Shown one piece after another: positions 50,095 through 59,329 of a stretch of DNA of 64,000 bases. How positions within the stretch are numbered: the stretch's first letter is position 1; the number at the start of each line of letters is the position of its first letter. Both the position numbers and the translations under genes were made by a program. This DNA is from Ramlibacter tataouinensis (lineage in GTDB: Bacteria > Pseudomonadota > Gammaproteobacteria > Burkholderiales > Burkholderiaceae_C): assembly GCF_001580455.1 (NCBI RefSeq), contig NZ_CP010951.1, positions 1,426,001 to 1,490,000 on the forward strand, in the 5' to 3' direction. The notes under the pieces are model-generated. The model ran no database searches. It worked only from the letters and a program-made list of their open reading frames with translations, and had not been told where the DNA came from.

Positions 50095-51228
50095 CTATTT
50101 CGTCCAACGCTCCCCAGGGCCGATGATCGTCAGCTCGACATACCGCGATCCCTGGTGGTTCTCCTTCGAGAATCCCACCTCGAACCCGCCGAAATTCACC
50201 TGCTTCATGGACTCCAGCGCCGCGACGAAGCGCGCTCGTGTGGGGTTGGGGCCGGCGCGGCGCAGCCCTTCGGTCATGGTCCGCGCGTTCAGGTAGGCCT
50301 CGAAGCCGGCGAAAGAGATGTTCTCGTAGCCGGACTTCAGCATGGCGGCGCGAAAGTCACGTGCCAACGGGCTGCTCGCACTCCACGGGAACGGCACCAC
50401 GGAGGTGACTATGACTCCCACCCCGTCCGGGCCGAGCGCTCTCAGGGTGGATTGGGTGCCCATCACTGATAGCGCGTAGAAGCGCATCCCGCGCCGTGTC
50501 GCGTTGTACTTCTTGATGAAGTCCACCGTCGCCTTGCCCGTGGTGATCATGATGACCACCTCCGGCCGGGTGTGATGCAGCGCGGCCACGGCCTTGTCGA
50601 CGTCGGACGCGTCCTGCTGGACCGAAGCGCTCGAGTAGACCTTCAGCCCGCGCTTTTGCATGGCCCGCTCGACGCCGGCGAGCCCGTCCTTGCCCAGGCC
50701 GTTGTCGAGGTACGCCACAGAGATACGCTGGATCCCGACAGTCACCAGATGCTGCACGATCTTTTCTGTCTCGTCGCCGTAGCTTGCGCGCAAATGAAAT
50801 ACGTTGGGCGGCGTCGGGCTGCGCAGGGCATTGGCGCCCGTGATCGGGCCAAGCAGGGGCATGCCCTCCTTCTCAAGCAACGGCAGGATGGCCGCCACGT
50901 TGCCAGTCCCTGTCAGGTTCAGCAGGGCGAAGGTCTGCTCCTCCTCGATCAGTTGCTGTGCTGCTTTCACGGTATTGGCGGGCACGTAGCCGTCGTCCAG
51001 GGTGATGACGCGGATCTTGCGGCCGTGCACACCACCCTTCTCGTTCACCGAGTTGAACCAGGCCGCCGATCCCTGCACGATGTCAGGCGTCAAAGCCGCA
51101 AGCGGCCCTGACAAAGCGATGATCTGGCCCAACACGATCTCGCGGTCACTGATCCCAGCTTCGGCCGCCCGCGCTGCTGGCGCAAGCGATGCAGCCATCG
51201 CGGCGGCACAGAATGTGCGTCTCTTCAT
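50095..51228 (-). CDS. Branched-chain-amino-acid-type ABC substrate-binding protein (orphan)
   Basis: A 377-residue periplasmic receptor with signal peptide MKRRTFCAAAMAASLAPAAR ending near AAEA, then DREIVLGQIIALSGPLAALT, NEKGGVHGRKIRVITLDDGY, and VPFPWSASSPLARDFRAAML. It shares layout and several motifs (FxAYLxAR...EGLRRAGPNPT) with the orphan receptor at 21625 and may be a paralogue. No permease nearby. It lies 100 bases downstream of a lipoprotein esterase on the same strand, so it may import the acid or alcohol released by that enzyme. Confidence 0.9.
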   Translation of the reverse strand: MKRRTFCAAAMAASLAPAARAAEAGISDREIVLGQIIALSGPLAALTPDIVQGSAAWFNSVNEKGGVHGRKIRVITLDDGYVPANTVKAAQQLIEEEQTFALLNLTGTGNVAAILPLLEKEGMPLLGPITGANALRSPTPPNVFHLRASYGDETEKIVQHLVTVGIQRISVAYLDNGLGKDGLAGVERAMQKRGLKVYSSASVQQDASDVDKAVAALHHTRPEVVIMITTGKATVDFIKKYNATRRGMRFYALSVMGTQSTLRALGPDGVGVIVTSVVPFPWSASSPLARDFRAAMLKSGYENISFAGFEAYLNARTMTEGLRRAGPNPTRARFVAALESMKQVNFGGFEVGFSKENHQGSRYVELTIIGPGERWTK

Positions 51229-51328
51229 GGTGTCCAACTCGATACTCCTTATGGTCAGGACAGGTGCTTGCGCTCTCGCTCCACTGTTGCCGGGCGGACG
51301 TCGCACCGCGAGGCGCCGCCGGCCCGAT

Positions 51329-53026
51329 TCACTGGGTCGAGATCACGGCCTGTGTCGGCGTGGCGTCGAAGACCAGCCGCGACGGCCAGGACGCCCAGGT
51401 ACGGCCGAGTGACGCGTTGTTGGGGTCGCCGTTCTTCGCGAAAGCGGCGACGGTGGCCATCATTGCGGCCGACAGCGCCAGGCGACCCGGTCGGTTGGTC
51501 GTGCTGTTGGTTGCATTGCTGAACAGCGAGGGGCCGAAGTTGCCGAACAGGAAGGGCAGGTCGAACGCATGCGCCGCGCCATACACGGTGTTCCAAGGCG
51601 CGGGTTCCTGCGCCCAGTCAAAGCGGTAGTACCAGACTTCCGCCTGCCGCGACTTGAGGGTATTGAGTACGTTGTCGCGGCTCGGTGCCATGAACACGGA
51701 ACCGAGCAGATTCGCCTTCGCAGTCCAGCCCGTGCCGGGAGCGCTGGACGGAACGTAGCCTGGGTCGAGAATGTCTGCTTCGGTCAGCGTCGGTGCGGCG
51801 TCGGGATTGAACGTCGCCATCATGTTGAAACGCGCCGCGTCGCCGATCTTGAACCCGGGCGGGCCACCCAGCAGGGTCAGGAACGGCGCGAACAGCTTGC
51901 CCTCTTCAGCCGTGTTGCCCGCAAGCACAGGTACCTTGTTGTAGTTGCCCGCCGCGATGGCGGCAATCGGGTCGGCCGGCAGCACCGAACCATCGGGGAT
52001 GGGCCCCGAGCCGGTGAGCCCGGCGGCCAGCAAGGTGTTGAGGATCACCCTGGCATCCTTGCCGCGCATGTACGTCGCGACTTCGGCACTGCTCTTGCCC
52101 GCGACATAGGCTTGGGCGCTCGCGGCGTCGGTGGCCAGCCCGTCGGCGATCAGCAGCCGGGTCAGCAGCGCGCCCGATTGCGCGGCGTAGGTGCTGGCCG
52201 GGTTGAGCGTGGGAATCGAGCCTGCGGGCAGGTTCGATGCCAGCGAGATGCCGCCTGAGATCGGGATGGCGCGATGGAACAGGCCCGCAGCCATGGGCGA
52301 TGCAACGAGAGCCCAGGTGTTGATCGCACCGGCCGACTGACCCATCAAGGTCACGTTCGAGGCGTTGCCGCCGAACGTCGCGATGTTGTTCTTGACGAAC
52401 TTCAGTGCCTGGATGATGTCCAGCAGCGCGAAGTTGCCCGAATCTTCCGCCGCATTCCCGGTCTTGAGCTGAGGCATATTGAAGAACCCAAGCGGACCTA
52501 CGCGGTAGTTCGCAGTTACCACGATGGCATTTGCGGCTTTGGCCAGCGCCGCGCCGTCGTACACGGGGTCGGCCGAATACCCGGAGATGTTGCTTCCCCC
52601 ATACACAAAGAAGATGACCGGCAGGCCCGCGCCATCGTTCGCCGGGCGCCACACGTTGAGCGTGAGGCATTCTTCACTGCCTACCGGTGTGTTGAGTGAG
52701 GTGGCGATCGTCGCGTCGTAGGTGTTGTTCAAGCCCGGCCCGTAGATACGGCCGTTCTGGATGCAAGCGCTGCCGAAGCGCGTGGCGTCCAGGCGGCCCC
52801 AGGCATCAGGTTCGGCCGGGGCGCGCCAGCGCAGCGCACCCACCGGTGGGCGGGCGTACGGAATGCCTTTCCACGAGTACGTGCCGCTCGCGGCGTCGCT
52901 CGATCCCGCTACCGCCCCTTGAGGCAGTAGGCGAACCGTCGGGTCGTCCCCGCCATTGCCGCCGCACGCCATCAACAATGCGCACACGCCCGCCCCCAGT
53001 AGCCGCTTCAGCCCGCCCACATCCAT
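51329..53026 (-). CDS. Type-B carboxylesterase lipoprotein
   Basis: A 565-residue carboxylesterase. Lipobox LLMAC (C21) predicts membrane anchoring outside the cytoplasm. Family landmarks: GSYSWKGIPYARPP-like opening (here GTYSWKGIPYARPPVGALRW), SEECLTLNVWRP, GNFALLDIIQALKFVKNNIA, nucleophile elbow GQSAGA (S231) and the late His region YGAAHAFDLPFLFGNF. The oxyanion loop is VYGGS rather than the common HGGG. It probably hydrolyses large or aromatic esters in the envelope. ATG 53026 has GAGGAGA. Divergent from an AraC regulator that likely controls it. Confidence 0.92.
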   Translation of the reverse strand: MDVGGLKRLLGAGVCALLMACGGNGGDDPTVRLLPQGAVAGSSDAASGTYSWKGIPYARPPVGALRWRAPAEPDAWGRLDATRFGSACIQNGRIYGPGLNNTYDATIATSLNTPVGSEECLTLNVWRPANDGAGLPVIFFVYGGSNISGYSADPVYDGAALAKAANAIVVTANYRVGPLGFFNMPQLKTGNAAEDSGNFALLDIIQALKFVKNNIATFGGNASNVTLMGQSAGAINTWALVASPMAAGLFHRAIPISGGISLASNLPAGSIPTLNPASTYAAQSGALLTRLLIADGLATDAASAQAYVAGKSSAEVATYMRGKDARVILNTLLAAGLTGSGPIPDGSVLPADPIAAIAAGNYNKVPVLAGNTAEEGKLFAPFLTLLGGPPGFKIGDAARFNMMATFNPDAAPTLTEADILDPGYVPSSAPGTGWTAKANLLGSVFMAPSRDNVLNTLKSRQAEVWYYRFDWAQEPAPWNTVYGAAHAFDLPFLFGNFGPSLFSNATNSTTNRPGRLALSAAMMATVAAFAKNGDPNNASLGRTWASWPSRLVFDATPTQAVISTQ

Positions 53027-53190
53027 GTCTGTCTCCTCAATCGGGAAAATCTCGCTTGTGCGAGCGGTGGAAATCCTTTCGAATGCTTCCGTGCCGCCGG
53101 CCAATCGATTGAAAAAAGTGTAGGCACGGGCCAGGGAGTCGGCGCTATCGCAACGCGGCCAATTTATTGACCGCACGAAGCCACGAAGCA

Positions 53191-54216
53191 ATGCAGCGCA
53201 CGAGTTCTTGTTCCTGGGTCAAGGGCGTCTTGGAGATGTTCGCCGCGCGCGGTGTCGACGTGCCCGCGGCCGTCTGGCGTGCCGGTATCGATCCCGTGCG
53301 GCTCGAGAATCCCAACGAGCGATTCGGTGCCGACGAGGTCAGCGCCCTGTGGGAGCTGGCCGTGGCCGAGACGGGCGACGCCGCGCTGGGGCTCGACCGC
53401 GAGCTGACTTCGAAGTACGTGAACGCCGACGTGTTGGCCTTCGCGATGGCGTCCAGTCCCGACCTGCGCGCTGGGCTTCGGGCCGTCGCGCGCTACATGG
53501 CCGTCGTCTCCGACGCGGCCACCTTCGAACTGCTGCCGGAGGGCCCCAATGCCTGGCTGGTCTTGGGCAGCGTTGGCAACAGCCGGCCCGTGCCGCGCCA
53601 GCGTTACGCATTCGGCATGCTGGCGCTGGTGACGACTTGTCAATGGGTTACTCGCAGGCCGGTCGAGCCGCTGGCCGTCGAATTCAAGTTCGCGCGCCCG
53701 CCCGAAGTGCAGCGTTATCACGAGGCATTCCGGTGTCCCTTGCGCTTCGACCAAGCCGAGAACCGCATGTTGCTGGCGGCAGACGACCTGGCCGCGCCAG
53801 TGCCTTCGCGCAATCCGAAGATGCTGGCAATGCACGAGCACGTCCTGCGAGAACGGATCACAGCCCTGGGCAACACCAGCATCAGCTACCGGGTGAGTGA
53901 GGAGATCGTGCGCCGGCTGCACCGCGGCGAGCCGCGGCGCGAACAGATCGCGGCCAGCCTCGCGCTCGCCGATCGAACGCTGCAGCGGCGACTGCAGGAG
54001 GAAAGCACGTCGTTCCAGCATCTGCTGGACGAAGCCCGGCGCGAACTGGCGCGCAAGTATCTCGCTGAGGAACGCTACGCCCTCAACCAGGTCGCGGACC
54101 TGCTGGGGTTCGTTGACCAGAGTAATTTCTTTCGCGCATGCAAACGCTGGTTCAGCGAGCCGCCCGGCCAGTATCGGCGCCGGATCATCGCCCAGCCCGC
54201 AAATGAGGACGACTGA
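53191..54216 (+). CDS. AraC-family regulator with Arabinose_bd (OruR/ArgR-like) sensor domain
   Basis: A 341-residue regulator. The N-terminal about 200 residues (VLEMFAARGVDVPAAVWRAG, YMAVVSDAATFELLPEG, HEAFRCPLRFDQAENRMLL) fit PF12625, shared with regulators of esterase, lipase and amino-acid genes. The C-terminal HTH pair: EQIAASLALADRTLQRRLQE, then LARKYLAEERYALNQVADLL and GFVDQSNFFRACKRWFSEPP. Divergent from the esterase gene with a 164-base gap. ATG 53191 is preferred to an upstream TTG. Confidence 0.92.
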   Translation: MQRTSSCSWVKGVLEMFAARGVDVPAAVWRAGIDPVRLENPNERFGADEVSALWELAVAETGDAALGLDRELTSKYVNADVLAFAMASSPDLRAGLRAVARYMAVVSDAATFELLPEGPNAWLVLGSVGNSRPVPRQRYAFGMLALVTTCQWVTRRPVEPLAVEFKFARPPEVQRYHEAFRCPLRFDQAENRMLLAADDLAAPVPSRNPKMLAMHEHVLRERITALGNTSISYRVSEEIVRRLHRGEPRREQIAASLALADRTLQRRLQEESTSFQHLLDEARRELARKYLAEERYALNQVADLLGFVDQSNFFRACKRWFSEPPGQYRRRIIAQPANEDD

Positions 54217-54225
54217 CGCTGCGCT

Positions 54226-54771
54226 TCACGAGCTTTCGGCCGCCAGCCGCTGCAGCGCCTCGAGCGTGCGCCTCTCGTCGTCGCCGAACAGCACCTGCGC
54301 GACTTCTTCACCGAACAGGCGCCGCCGAAGCACCTGGAGTGCGGCAAACCGTTCGCGAGCCGACGCGAGATCCTCCGCGGCCCGTGACGCGGCCAGCAGC
54401 TCCGCCCGCTGCGCGCGGTACTCCCGGAAGGCCACGATCAGCGCAGCCAGCCGCGTGGCGGACTCAGGCGACAGCCCCGCGGTGAGCCTCACGTCTGTCA
54501 AGCCGGGATCGATGTCCGAGCGTTCCAGCGCGGCGTCGATCCACTCACCGGTCCGGTGATCGATCACCATAGGAGCCGCCGGTCCCGGCGACGCCGAGGC
54601 GCGGTGTGCAAGGGACGTGGCTCCCGCCTGCGCTTCGGTAGCGGGAGGCCACTGCTTCACCTGGACCGGTCCGGTCGGCGCACTGGCCCCGTCGGCGGCC
54701 AGGTGCGGTGCCGGGATGACGCAGGGCAGGCACAACACCGTGCCCAGCGCGGCAGCCGCCAGCACCCTCAC
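54226..54771 (-). CDS. Short lipase-chaperone (Lif)-like protein coupled to a secreted esterase
   Basis: A 181-residue protein from a GTG start that overlaps the upstream esterase stop (GTGA). The N-terminus is a hydrophobic signal/anchor (RVLAAAALGTVLCLPCVIP). The C-terminal half resembles lipase-specific foldases: HRTGEWIDAALE, AALIVAFREYRAQRAELLAA, and FAALQVLRRRLFGEEVAQVLFG followed by DDE, closely like the LifO/LimK end motif. Typical foldases are about 340 residues, so this lacks much of the extended helical scaffold. Role in periplasmic folding of the coupled esterase is inferred. It converges with the AraC gene ten bases away. Confidence 0.6.
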   Translation of the reverse strand: MRVLAAAALGTVLCLPCVIPAPHLAADGASAPTGPVQVKQWPPATEAQAGATSLAHRASASPGPAAPMVIDHRTGEWIDAALERSDIDPGLTDVRLTAGLSPESATRLAALIVAFREYRAQRAELLAASRAAEDLASARERFAALQVLRRRLFGEEVAQVLFGDDERRTLEALQRLAAESS

Positions 54772-55769
54772 CGGCGGTAGTTCCGGAAGAACGCCCAGGT
54801 GATCCCGGTCGCGTCCGGGCCAAGCTCGTCGCTGAACGGCCAGAGCGGCGGCCCGCCGCTCCACGCGTGATTCATGCCTTCCACGGTGTACTTCTGCGCC
54901 ACGACGACGCCCGCGCTGTTGCGGAAGGTCGCGACGGTGTAGCTGCGGCCGCCCGGCACAGGCGTGGTCTCACGCGTGATGCTCGAAGCGAAATAGCGCG
55001 CAGTGTCGTTGTCCAGGCCATCGTCGCCCAGGTCGTTGGTCTGGACGAACTGGCGCACGGTCTGGTCGCCATTGACGGGATTCACGACGATGTCCGAGGT
55101 GCCGTGGAAGACCAGCATCGGCATCAGCCGACGCGGCGCGCCCCCGCAGTTCCAGGCGTCGCGGCCGCGTTGGTCCGGGTCGTAGGGGCTGCCAGCCAGC
55201 AGCGACTCCGCGCTCGTGGCCAGCCCGACCCCGCCCTTGTACATGCCGCCCGAATGGACGGCAGCCGCGGCGAAAAGATCCGAGTAGCAAGCTGCCATGA
55301 TGGAAGTCATGGCCCCGCCGGCAGAAATTCCCGTGACATACATCTGCGTCGGGTCGATGTTGTAGCGGCCACGCACCCAGCCCAAGATGCCTGCCAGGAT
55401 CGACGGCTCGCCGGCACCGCGCGACTGGTTGATCGACAGCATGAAGTTCCAGCAGCGCTCGGGATTAGACGTGACGTTTTGCCTCGGGTAGATGACGATG
55501 AAGTTTTCGAGGTCCGCCAGCTCGTTAAACCGCGAGACCGCGGCCATGCTGTTGGGCTCGGTCAGACAGCCGTGGAGCATGAGCACGGCCGGCACCGGAA
55601 CATCCGGTCGGTAGTTCGAGGGAATCCATGCCTGAAATTCGCGGGCGCCCCAGATGTTGGCGTAGGTGCCGAATACCCAGTTGCCCGCCATGGCGGGGCC
55701 TGCGGCCAGCAGCGTGGCGACAGGAATCAGCCAGAGGGCCAGCCTGCGTGCCAGCGTGTGGATCTGCAT
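54768..55769 (-). CDS. Secreted PHB-depolymerase-family esterase
   Basis: A 333-residue secreted esterase with signal peptide MQIHTLARRLALWLIPVATL ending PAMAGN. Catalytic parts: VLMLHGCLTEP, nucleophile elbow GISAGG (S149), acid in HGTSDIVVNP and His in MNHAWSGG, the order of PHB-depolymerase/acetylxylan-esterase/LpqC-like proteins. CxxxW and WNCGGAP cysteines suggest a disulfide. It may act on short polyester, feruloyl or acetyl esters; no substrate-binding domain is seen. The next gene overlaps its stop. Divergent from a Crp-type regulator. Confidence 0.9.
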   Translation of the reverse strand: MQIHTLARRLALWLIPVATLLAAGPAMAGNWVFGTYANIWGAREFQAWIPSNYRPDVPVPAVLMLHGCLTEPNSMAAVSRFNELADLENFIVIYPRQNVTSNPERCWNFMLSINQSRGAGEPSILAGILGWVRGRYNIDPTQMYVTGISAGGAMTSIMAACYSDLFAAAAVHSGGMYKGGVGLATSAESLLAGSPYDPDQRGRDAWNCGGAPRRLMPMLVFHGTSDIVVNPVNGDQTVRQFVQTNDLGDDGLDNDTARYFASSITRETTPVPGGRSYTVATFRNSAGVVVAQKYTVEGMNHAWSGGPPLWPFSDELGPDATGITWAFFRNYRR

Positions 55770-55948
55770 CGTTGTCTCCTGGTTGCGTCCCGCGGCGCGG
55801 GACTGCGGCGCACTCTAGGCCGGCCCCCCACCAGCCTCAATGACCTGACTTGGCCAAATTGCTGGCGTTTCTCACCGCGGCGCGCAAAGTCAGTCAAGTG
55901 GCGTGCAACGCCCTTGCGTGTGTGCTCGCCACACAGAAAATCGGGGGC

Positions 55949-56671
55949 ATGAGCATCACCTCCATCGATCGGCTGGTGGCCGCGCGATTCCTCCAGCAAC
56001 AATCCTGGTTCACGCACTTGTCCGTCGAGGCCCAGGACAAGGCCCTGCGCACCATGCGCACGCTGCGCGCTCGTAAGGGCAACGTGGTGATTCCCGCGAA
56101 CGAGCCCGCGGACGGCTGGTATGCGGTGCTCTGGGGACTAGTCGAATTGCAGAGTGCCGGCGGCGGTTCGCGCACGAGCTACCTCGCTCTGTCCGGTGGC
56201 GAATGGTTCGGCGAGGGCAGCGTGCTGCAGTCCGCGCCGCGTCGCTACGAAGTGCGCGCGCTACGCGACTCCGAGCTTCTTTGTCTGCCGCGCGGGTTGT
56301 TCCACGAGTTGCTGGCGACGAGCATCCCCTTCAACCGTGCTGTGCTTCAACGCATGAACCAGCGTGTTGCCCAGGCCATGGCGGTCATCGATTCCGACCG
56401 CAGGCGCTCGCCCGAGCAGCGGCTCGCCATTTATCTGAGCCGCCACTTCTGGCCGGGGCTGCGCAAGCTCAATCTGAGCCAGGACGAATTGGCCGCCCTC
56501 GCGGGTATGTCGCGGCAGACCGCCAACCGCACGCTGCGGGCACTGCACGAGAAGGGGCTGATTACGCTGCGCCATGGCCGGGTAGAAAGCCTGGACCAGC
56601 AGGCCCTGGAATGCTTCGCTGGGGTGGCACCTCCTCATTGGCTGGAGGCCCCAGCCCTTGATGCGGCCTGA
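55949..56671 (+). CDS. Crp/Fnr-family transcriptional regulator
   Basis: A 240-residue regulator. The cyclic-nucleotide-binding-like beta-roll spans about residues 20-140 (VVIPANEPADGWYAVLWGLV, YLALSGGEWFGEGSVLQS); the winged helix includes LNLSQDELAALAGMSRQTAN then RTLRALHEKGLITLRHGRVE. No iron-sulfur Cys cluster, so it is neither Fnr- nor Anr-like. It probably regulates the divergent esterase/foldase unit. ATG 55949 is chosen; an upstream TTG would add 33 residues with little support. Confidence 0.9.
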   Translation: MSITSIDRLVAARFLQQQSWFTHLSVEAQDKALRTMRTLRARKGNVVIPANEPADGWYAVLWGLVELQSAGGGSRTSYLALSGGEWFGEGSVLQSAPRRYEVRALRDSELLCLPRGLFHELLATSIPFNRAVLQRMNQRVAQAMAVIDSDRRRSPEQRLAIYLSRHFWPGLRKLNLSQDELAALAGMSRQTANRTLRALHEKGLITLRHGRVESLDQQALECFAGVAPPHWLEAPALDAA

Positions 56672-56903
56672 GCGCGGTGCGGCCGGAGCGGCGAGAAGCT
56701 GACCGCTCTGTACATGAGCTTAAAGCTCGGCGACAAACAATGGCAGATCAGCATCGATGACGGTGTGAATCGCTACACGGTCGGCGCGGGCCACACAGCT
56801 ACCATGGTCTTGCCGTCCCGCAGGTAGCGCCACAGGCGACGTGGTGCTGTTCCCCGAAATCTGGATGCTACGCTCGCTGTCGCGCTGCGGCACTTGCTCC
56901 AGG

Positions 56904-57749
56904 ATGACATCCGCGCTACAAGAAGCCATGCTCCTGCGTCACCGTCCTTCCGGCCTGCTGGCCCGTTGCGTCGACAGCCTCTGGTACAGCGAGCGCGGAG
57001 CATTGCCGCACACGCGCGAGCGCAGCCTGCCCACCGGCTGCGCCGACATCGTCGTGCCGCTGCTGCAGGACCACCTGATCCGCTACGACCCCGAACCGGC
57101 GGTCTCCCATGCGCGGTGGCTGCGCGGCGCCGTCGTGCAGGGTGCGAGCGACCGCTTCGGCGTGCGCGGCACCGAAGGTCCGTCGGCCGTGATCGGCGTG
57201 CACTTCAAGCCCGGCGGCGCGGCGGCCTTCTTCGGCGGCGCGCTGCCCGAGTTGCGCAATCGCACCGAATTGCTGGAAGACCTGTGGGGACTGGCCGCAC
57301 GCGATCTGCGCGAGCAGTTGCAGGACGCCGGGTCGGCGCGTCGCGCGCTGCAACTGCTGCAAGGGTACCTGCTGCAGCGCCTTCATGATGCCGCACCGCC
57401 CGATCCGCTGGTCTCCGCTGCGATCGTTGCGTTCCACCGCGACCCGGCCCGCGCGCGGGTCGAGCCGGTACAGCAGGGCAGCGGCTGCACGCCGGCGCAA
57501 TTCATCCGCCGCTTCGAGCAGGCAGTGGGGCTCACGCCCAAGCGCTATGCGCGCGTGCTGCGCTTTGGCGTGCTGCTGCCGTCGCTGGTGCGCTGCGGGC
57601 CGCGCGACTGGGCACAGATCGCGGCGGGCGCCGGCTACTACGATCAATCCCACCTGATCCGCGAGTTCCGCGAGCTGGCTGGCATCGCGCCGGGGGCTTA
57701 TGTGCCGGTGCAAGCCGACCAGCCGACGCACGTGGCCGTGGAGCGCTGA
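56904..57749 (+). CDS. AraC-family regulator (DUF6597-like N-terminal domain)
   Basis: A 281-residue regulator. Opening HRPSGLLARCVDSLWYSERG and the LPTGCADIVVPLLQD and GVHFKPGGAAAFFG segments are those of AraC regulators with the DUF6597 ligand domain. The C-terminal two helix-turn-helices: CTPAQFIRRFEQAVGLTPKRY and WAQIAAGAGYYDQSHLIREF. The start is uncertain between ATG 56904 and ATG 56928. Immediately followed, 93 bases on, by a glyoxalase-family gene, a usual partner of this regulator type. Confidence 0.88.
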   Translation: MTSALQEAMLLRHRPSGLLARCVDSLWYSERGALPHTRERSLPTGCADIVVPLLQDHLIRYDPEPAVSHARWLRGAVVQGASDRFGVRGTEGPSAVIGVHFKPGGAAAFFGGALPELRNRTELLEDLWGLAARDLREQLQDAGSARRALQLLQGYLLQRLHDAAPPDPLVSAAIVAFHRDPARARVEPVQQGSGCTPAQFIRRFEQAVGLTPKRYARVLRFGVLLPSLVRCGPRDWAQIAAGAGYYDQSHLIREFRELAGIAPGAYVPVQADQPTHVAVER

Positions 57750-57841
57750 ACCCAAGCCGAAAAAATATCCAATACGGCCTGCCCCCCGGCCGCATAGGCT
57801 GTGGTTCTGGCGGCATGTCGCCGCATGAAGGAGAGAACCCG

Positions 57842-58285
57842 ATGGACGAGATTCACGAAGTCTTTCCATACCTGATGGTGCGTGACGCCAAGGCCGCTAT
57901 CGCGTTCTACCAACGGGCCTTCGGCGCGACAGAGCTGTTCCGGCTAGTCGAGCCTTCAGGCCGCGTCGGCCACGTGGAGCTGCAGCTGGGCCCCTCGGTC
58001 CTTATGGTGTGCGACGAATTCCCCGAATACGGAATGTTGGGGCCGCAAGGCGACCAGTTCACCGGCTGCACGATCCACCTGCATGTGGACGACGCCGACG
58101 CGATGGGCGAACGAGCGGTCGCGGCCGGCGCCACCATGCTGATGCCGCCCAGCGACCAGTTCTACGGCGAACGGTCGTGCCGGCTGCGCGATCCATTCGG
58201 CCACACCTGGCTGCTCGGGCACTCGATCGAGAAGATCGAGCCCGACGAGATGCAGCGACGCTACACAGCGATGATGACTCCCTGA
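57842..58285 (+). CDS. VOC-family (glyoxalase/bleomycin-resistance-like) protein
   Basis: A 147-residue VOC protein: EVFPYLMVRDAKAAIAFYQR then AFGATELFRLVEPSGRVGHVEL, IHLHVDDADAMGERAVAAGA and YGERSCRLRDPFGHTWLLGHSIE near the end, a PhnB-like pattern. GAAGGAGAG precedes the ATG. It is downstream of the AraC gene and possibly co-transcribed. Function unknown beyond the fold. Confidence 0.92.
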   Translation: MDEIHEVFPYLMVRDAKAAIAFYQRAFGATELFRLVEPSGRVGHVELQLGPSVLMVCDEFPEYGMLGPQGDQFTGCTIHLHVDDADAMGERAVAAGATMLMPPSDQFYGERSCRLRDPFGHTWLLGHSIEKIEPDEMQRRYTAMMTP

Positions 58286-58328
58286 GCCGAACACCTGATT
58301 GCCTCGGGCCTCGCTCACCAGCGCGCGT

Positions 58329-59225
58329 TCAAGCCACACCCATGGCCAGCCGCGCACACGCCGGCGCGAACTCCTCGCGCGCGAACGCTTCCATCGTGGT
58401 CGGCTGCACTGCGACAGGCGCCACGCTTGCCGACGCGAGCGGCGACGTCGACAGCCAGCAGGCGAGCGCTTCGATCTGGTCAGCGGCGCTGGCCGAGAAG
58501 CCGTGTGCGCGCAGCGCCGCCTTGCCCTCGGCGGGCGTGGATTGAACGTAGGCGAGCCCAGGTTTGCCGATGGCCGCACCGAGCACGGCAGCCGCTTCTC
58601 GCATGGTCACGTGCCGGGCGGCGTGCAGCAGCAACACGCCGTGGTGCCGCGGCGTCACCAGCTCGCGCGCGGCAACCGCCGCGACATCCCGAGTGGAGAC
58701 CATGGGAATCGCTGCGTCCGGCGCCTCCATGCCAGACAGCGCGCCCTCGGCGGCCACCACCGCCGCCGCGGGCAGCAGGTTCTCCATGAACGAGCCCGGC
58801 CGCAGGTGCAGCAGGTCGATGCCGCGGACCGCCAGCAGCCGCTGTTCCTGGGCGTGCAGCGCCTCGACGGGGCCGGTGCCCCGGGGCAGCTCCGCGCCGA
58901 TGCTGGACAGGTTCACGACGCGGGGCACCCGCACCGTGTCCAGGGCGCGCGCAATGGCTGCGCCAATGCGGTCCTGCGCCGCACGCATGTCGTCCTCGCC
59001 GTAGCACGGCGGGATCATCGTGTAGGCGGCCTTCGCACCGGCGAGGGCACGCTCCAGGAACGCGGCGTTTCCGACGTCGCCGGCAGCAACCTCCGCACCG
59101 ATGCTGGCGAGCGGCGCGAGAGCGTCTGCATTGCGTCCCACGACGCGGATGGGGTGTCCTCCGGCCAGCAACAGGCGGGCGAGCTTGGACGTGATCTGAC
59201 CGTTGGATCCGAGCAGGACGAACAT
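58329..59225 (-). CDS. NmrA-like NAD(P)-binding protein
   Basis: A 298-residue atypical SDR. The dinucleotide loop is GSNGQITSKLARLLLAGGHP (normally GxxGxxG), then GDVGNAAFLERALAGAKAAYTMIPP, VNLSSIGAELPRGTG and LHLRPGSFMENLLP. It lacks the YxxxK catalytic pair, so it may sense the redox state or act as a quinone/NADPH-binding protein, as in NmrA/QOR2 types. Divergent from a LysR gene, the most common arrangement for these proteins. Confidence 0.9.
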   Translation of the reverse strand: MFVLLGSNGQITSKLARLLLAGGHPIRVVGRNADALAPLASIGAEVAAGDVGNAAFLERALAGAKAAYTMIPPCYGEDDMRAAQDRIGAAIARALDTVRVPRVVNLSSIGAELPRGTGPVEALHAQEQRLLAVRGIDLLHLRPGSFMENLLPAAAVVAAEGALSGMEAPDAAIPMVSTRDVAAVAARELVTPRHHGVLLLHAARHVTMREAAAVLGAAIGKPGLAYVQSTPAEGKAALRAHGFSASAADQIEALACWLSTSPLASASVAPVAVQPTTMEAFAREEFAPACARLAMGVA

Positions 59226-59282
59226 GGCGGTTCCTTTCGAGGAGGGTGTGGATGCCTCGCATCGTGGCCGTTCGCATCGTCA

Positions 59283-59300
59283 GGAAAAAGTGCCTTTTCC
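59283..59300. promoter_or_regulatory. Dyad in the NmrA/LysR control region
   Basis: Perfect arms GGAAAA and TTTTCC with a 6-base spacer lie between the two divergent starts, 30 bases before the LysR ATG. The position fits a LysR-type operator, though the T-N11-A form is not clearly met. Confidence 0.4.
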
Positions 59301-59329
59301 GGAATCGATTGTTCGTGGATACTGGACAG

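Noticed and set aside
56717..56729. GAGCTT-A-AAGCTC palindrome before the AraC gene at 56904
   Set aside because: Short, with no second copy or clear placement relative to a promoter.
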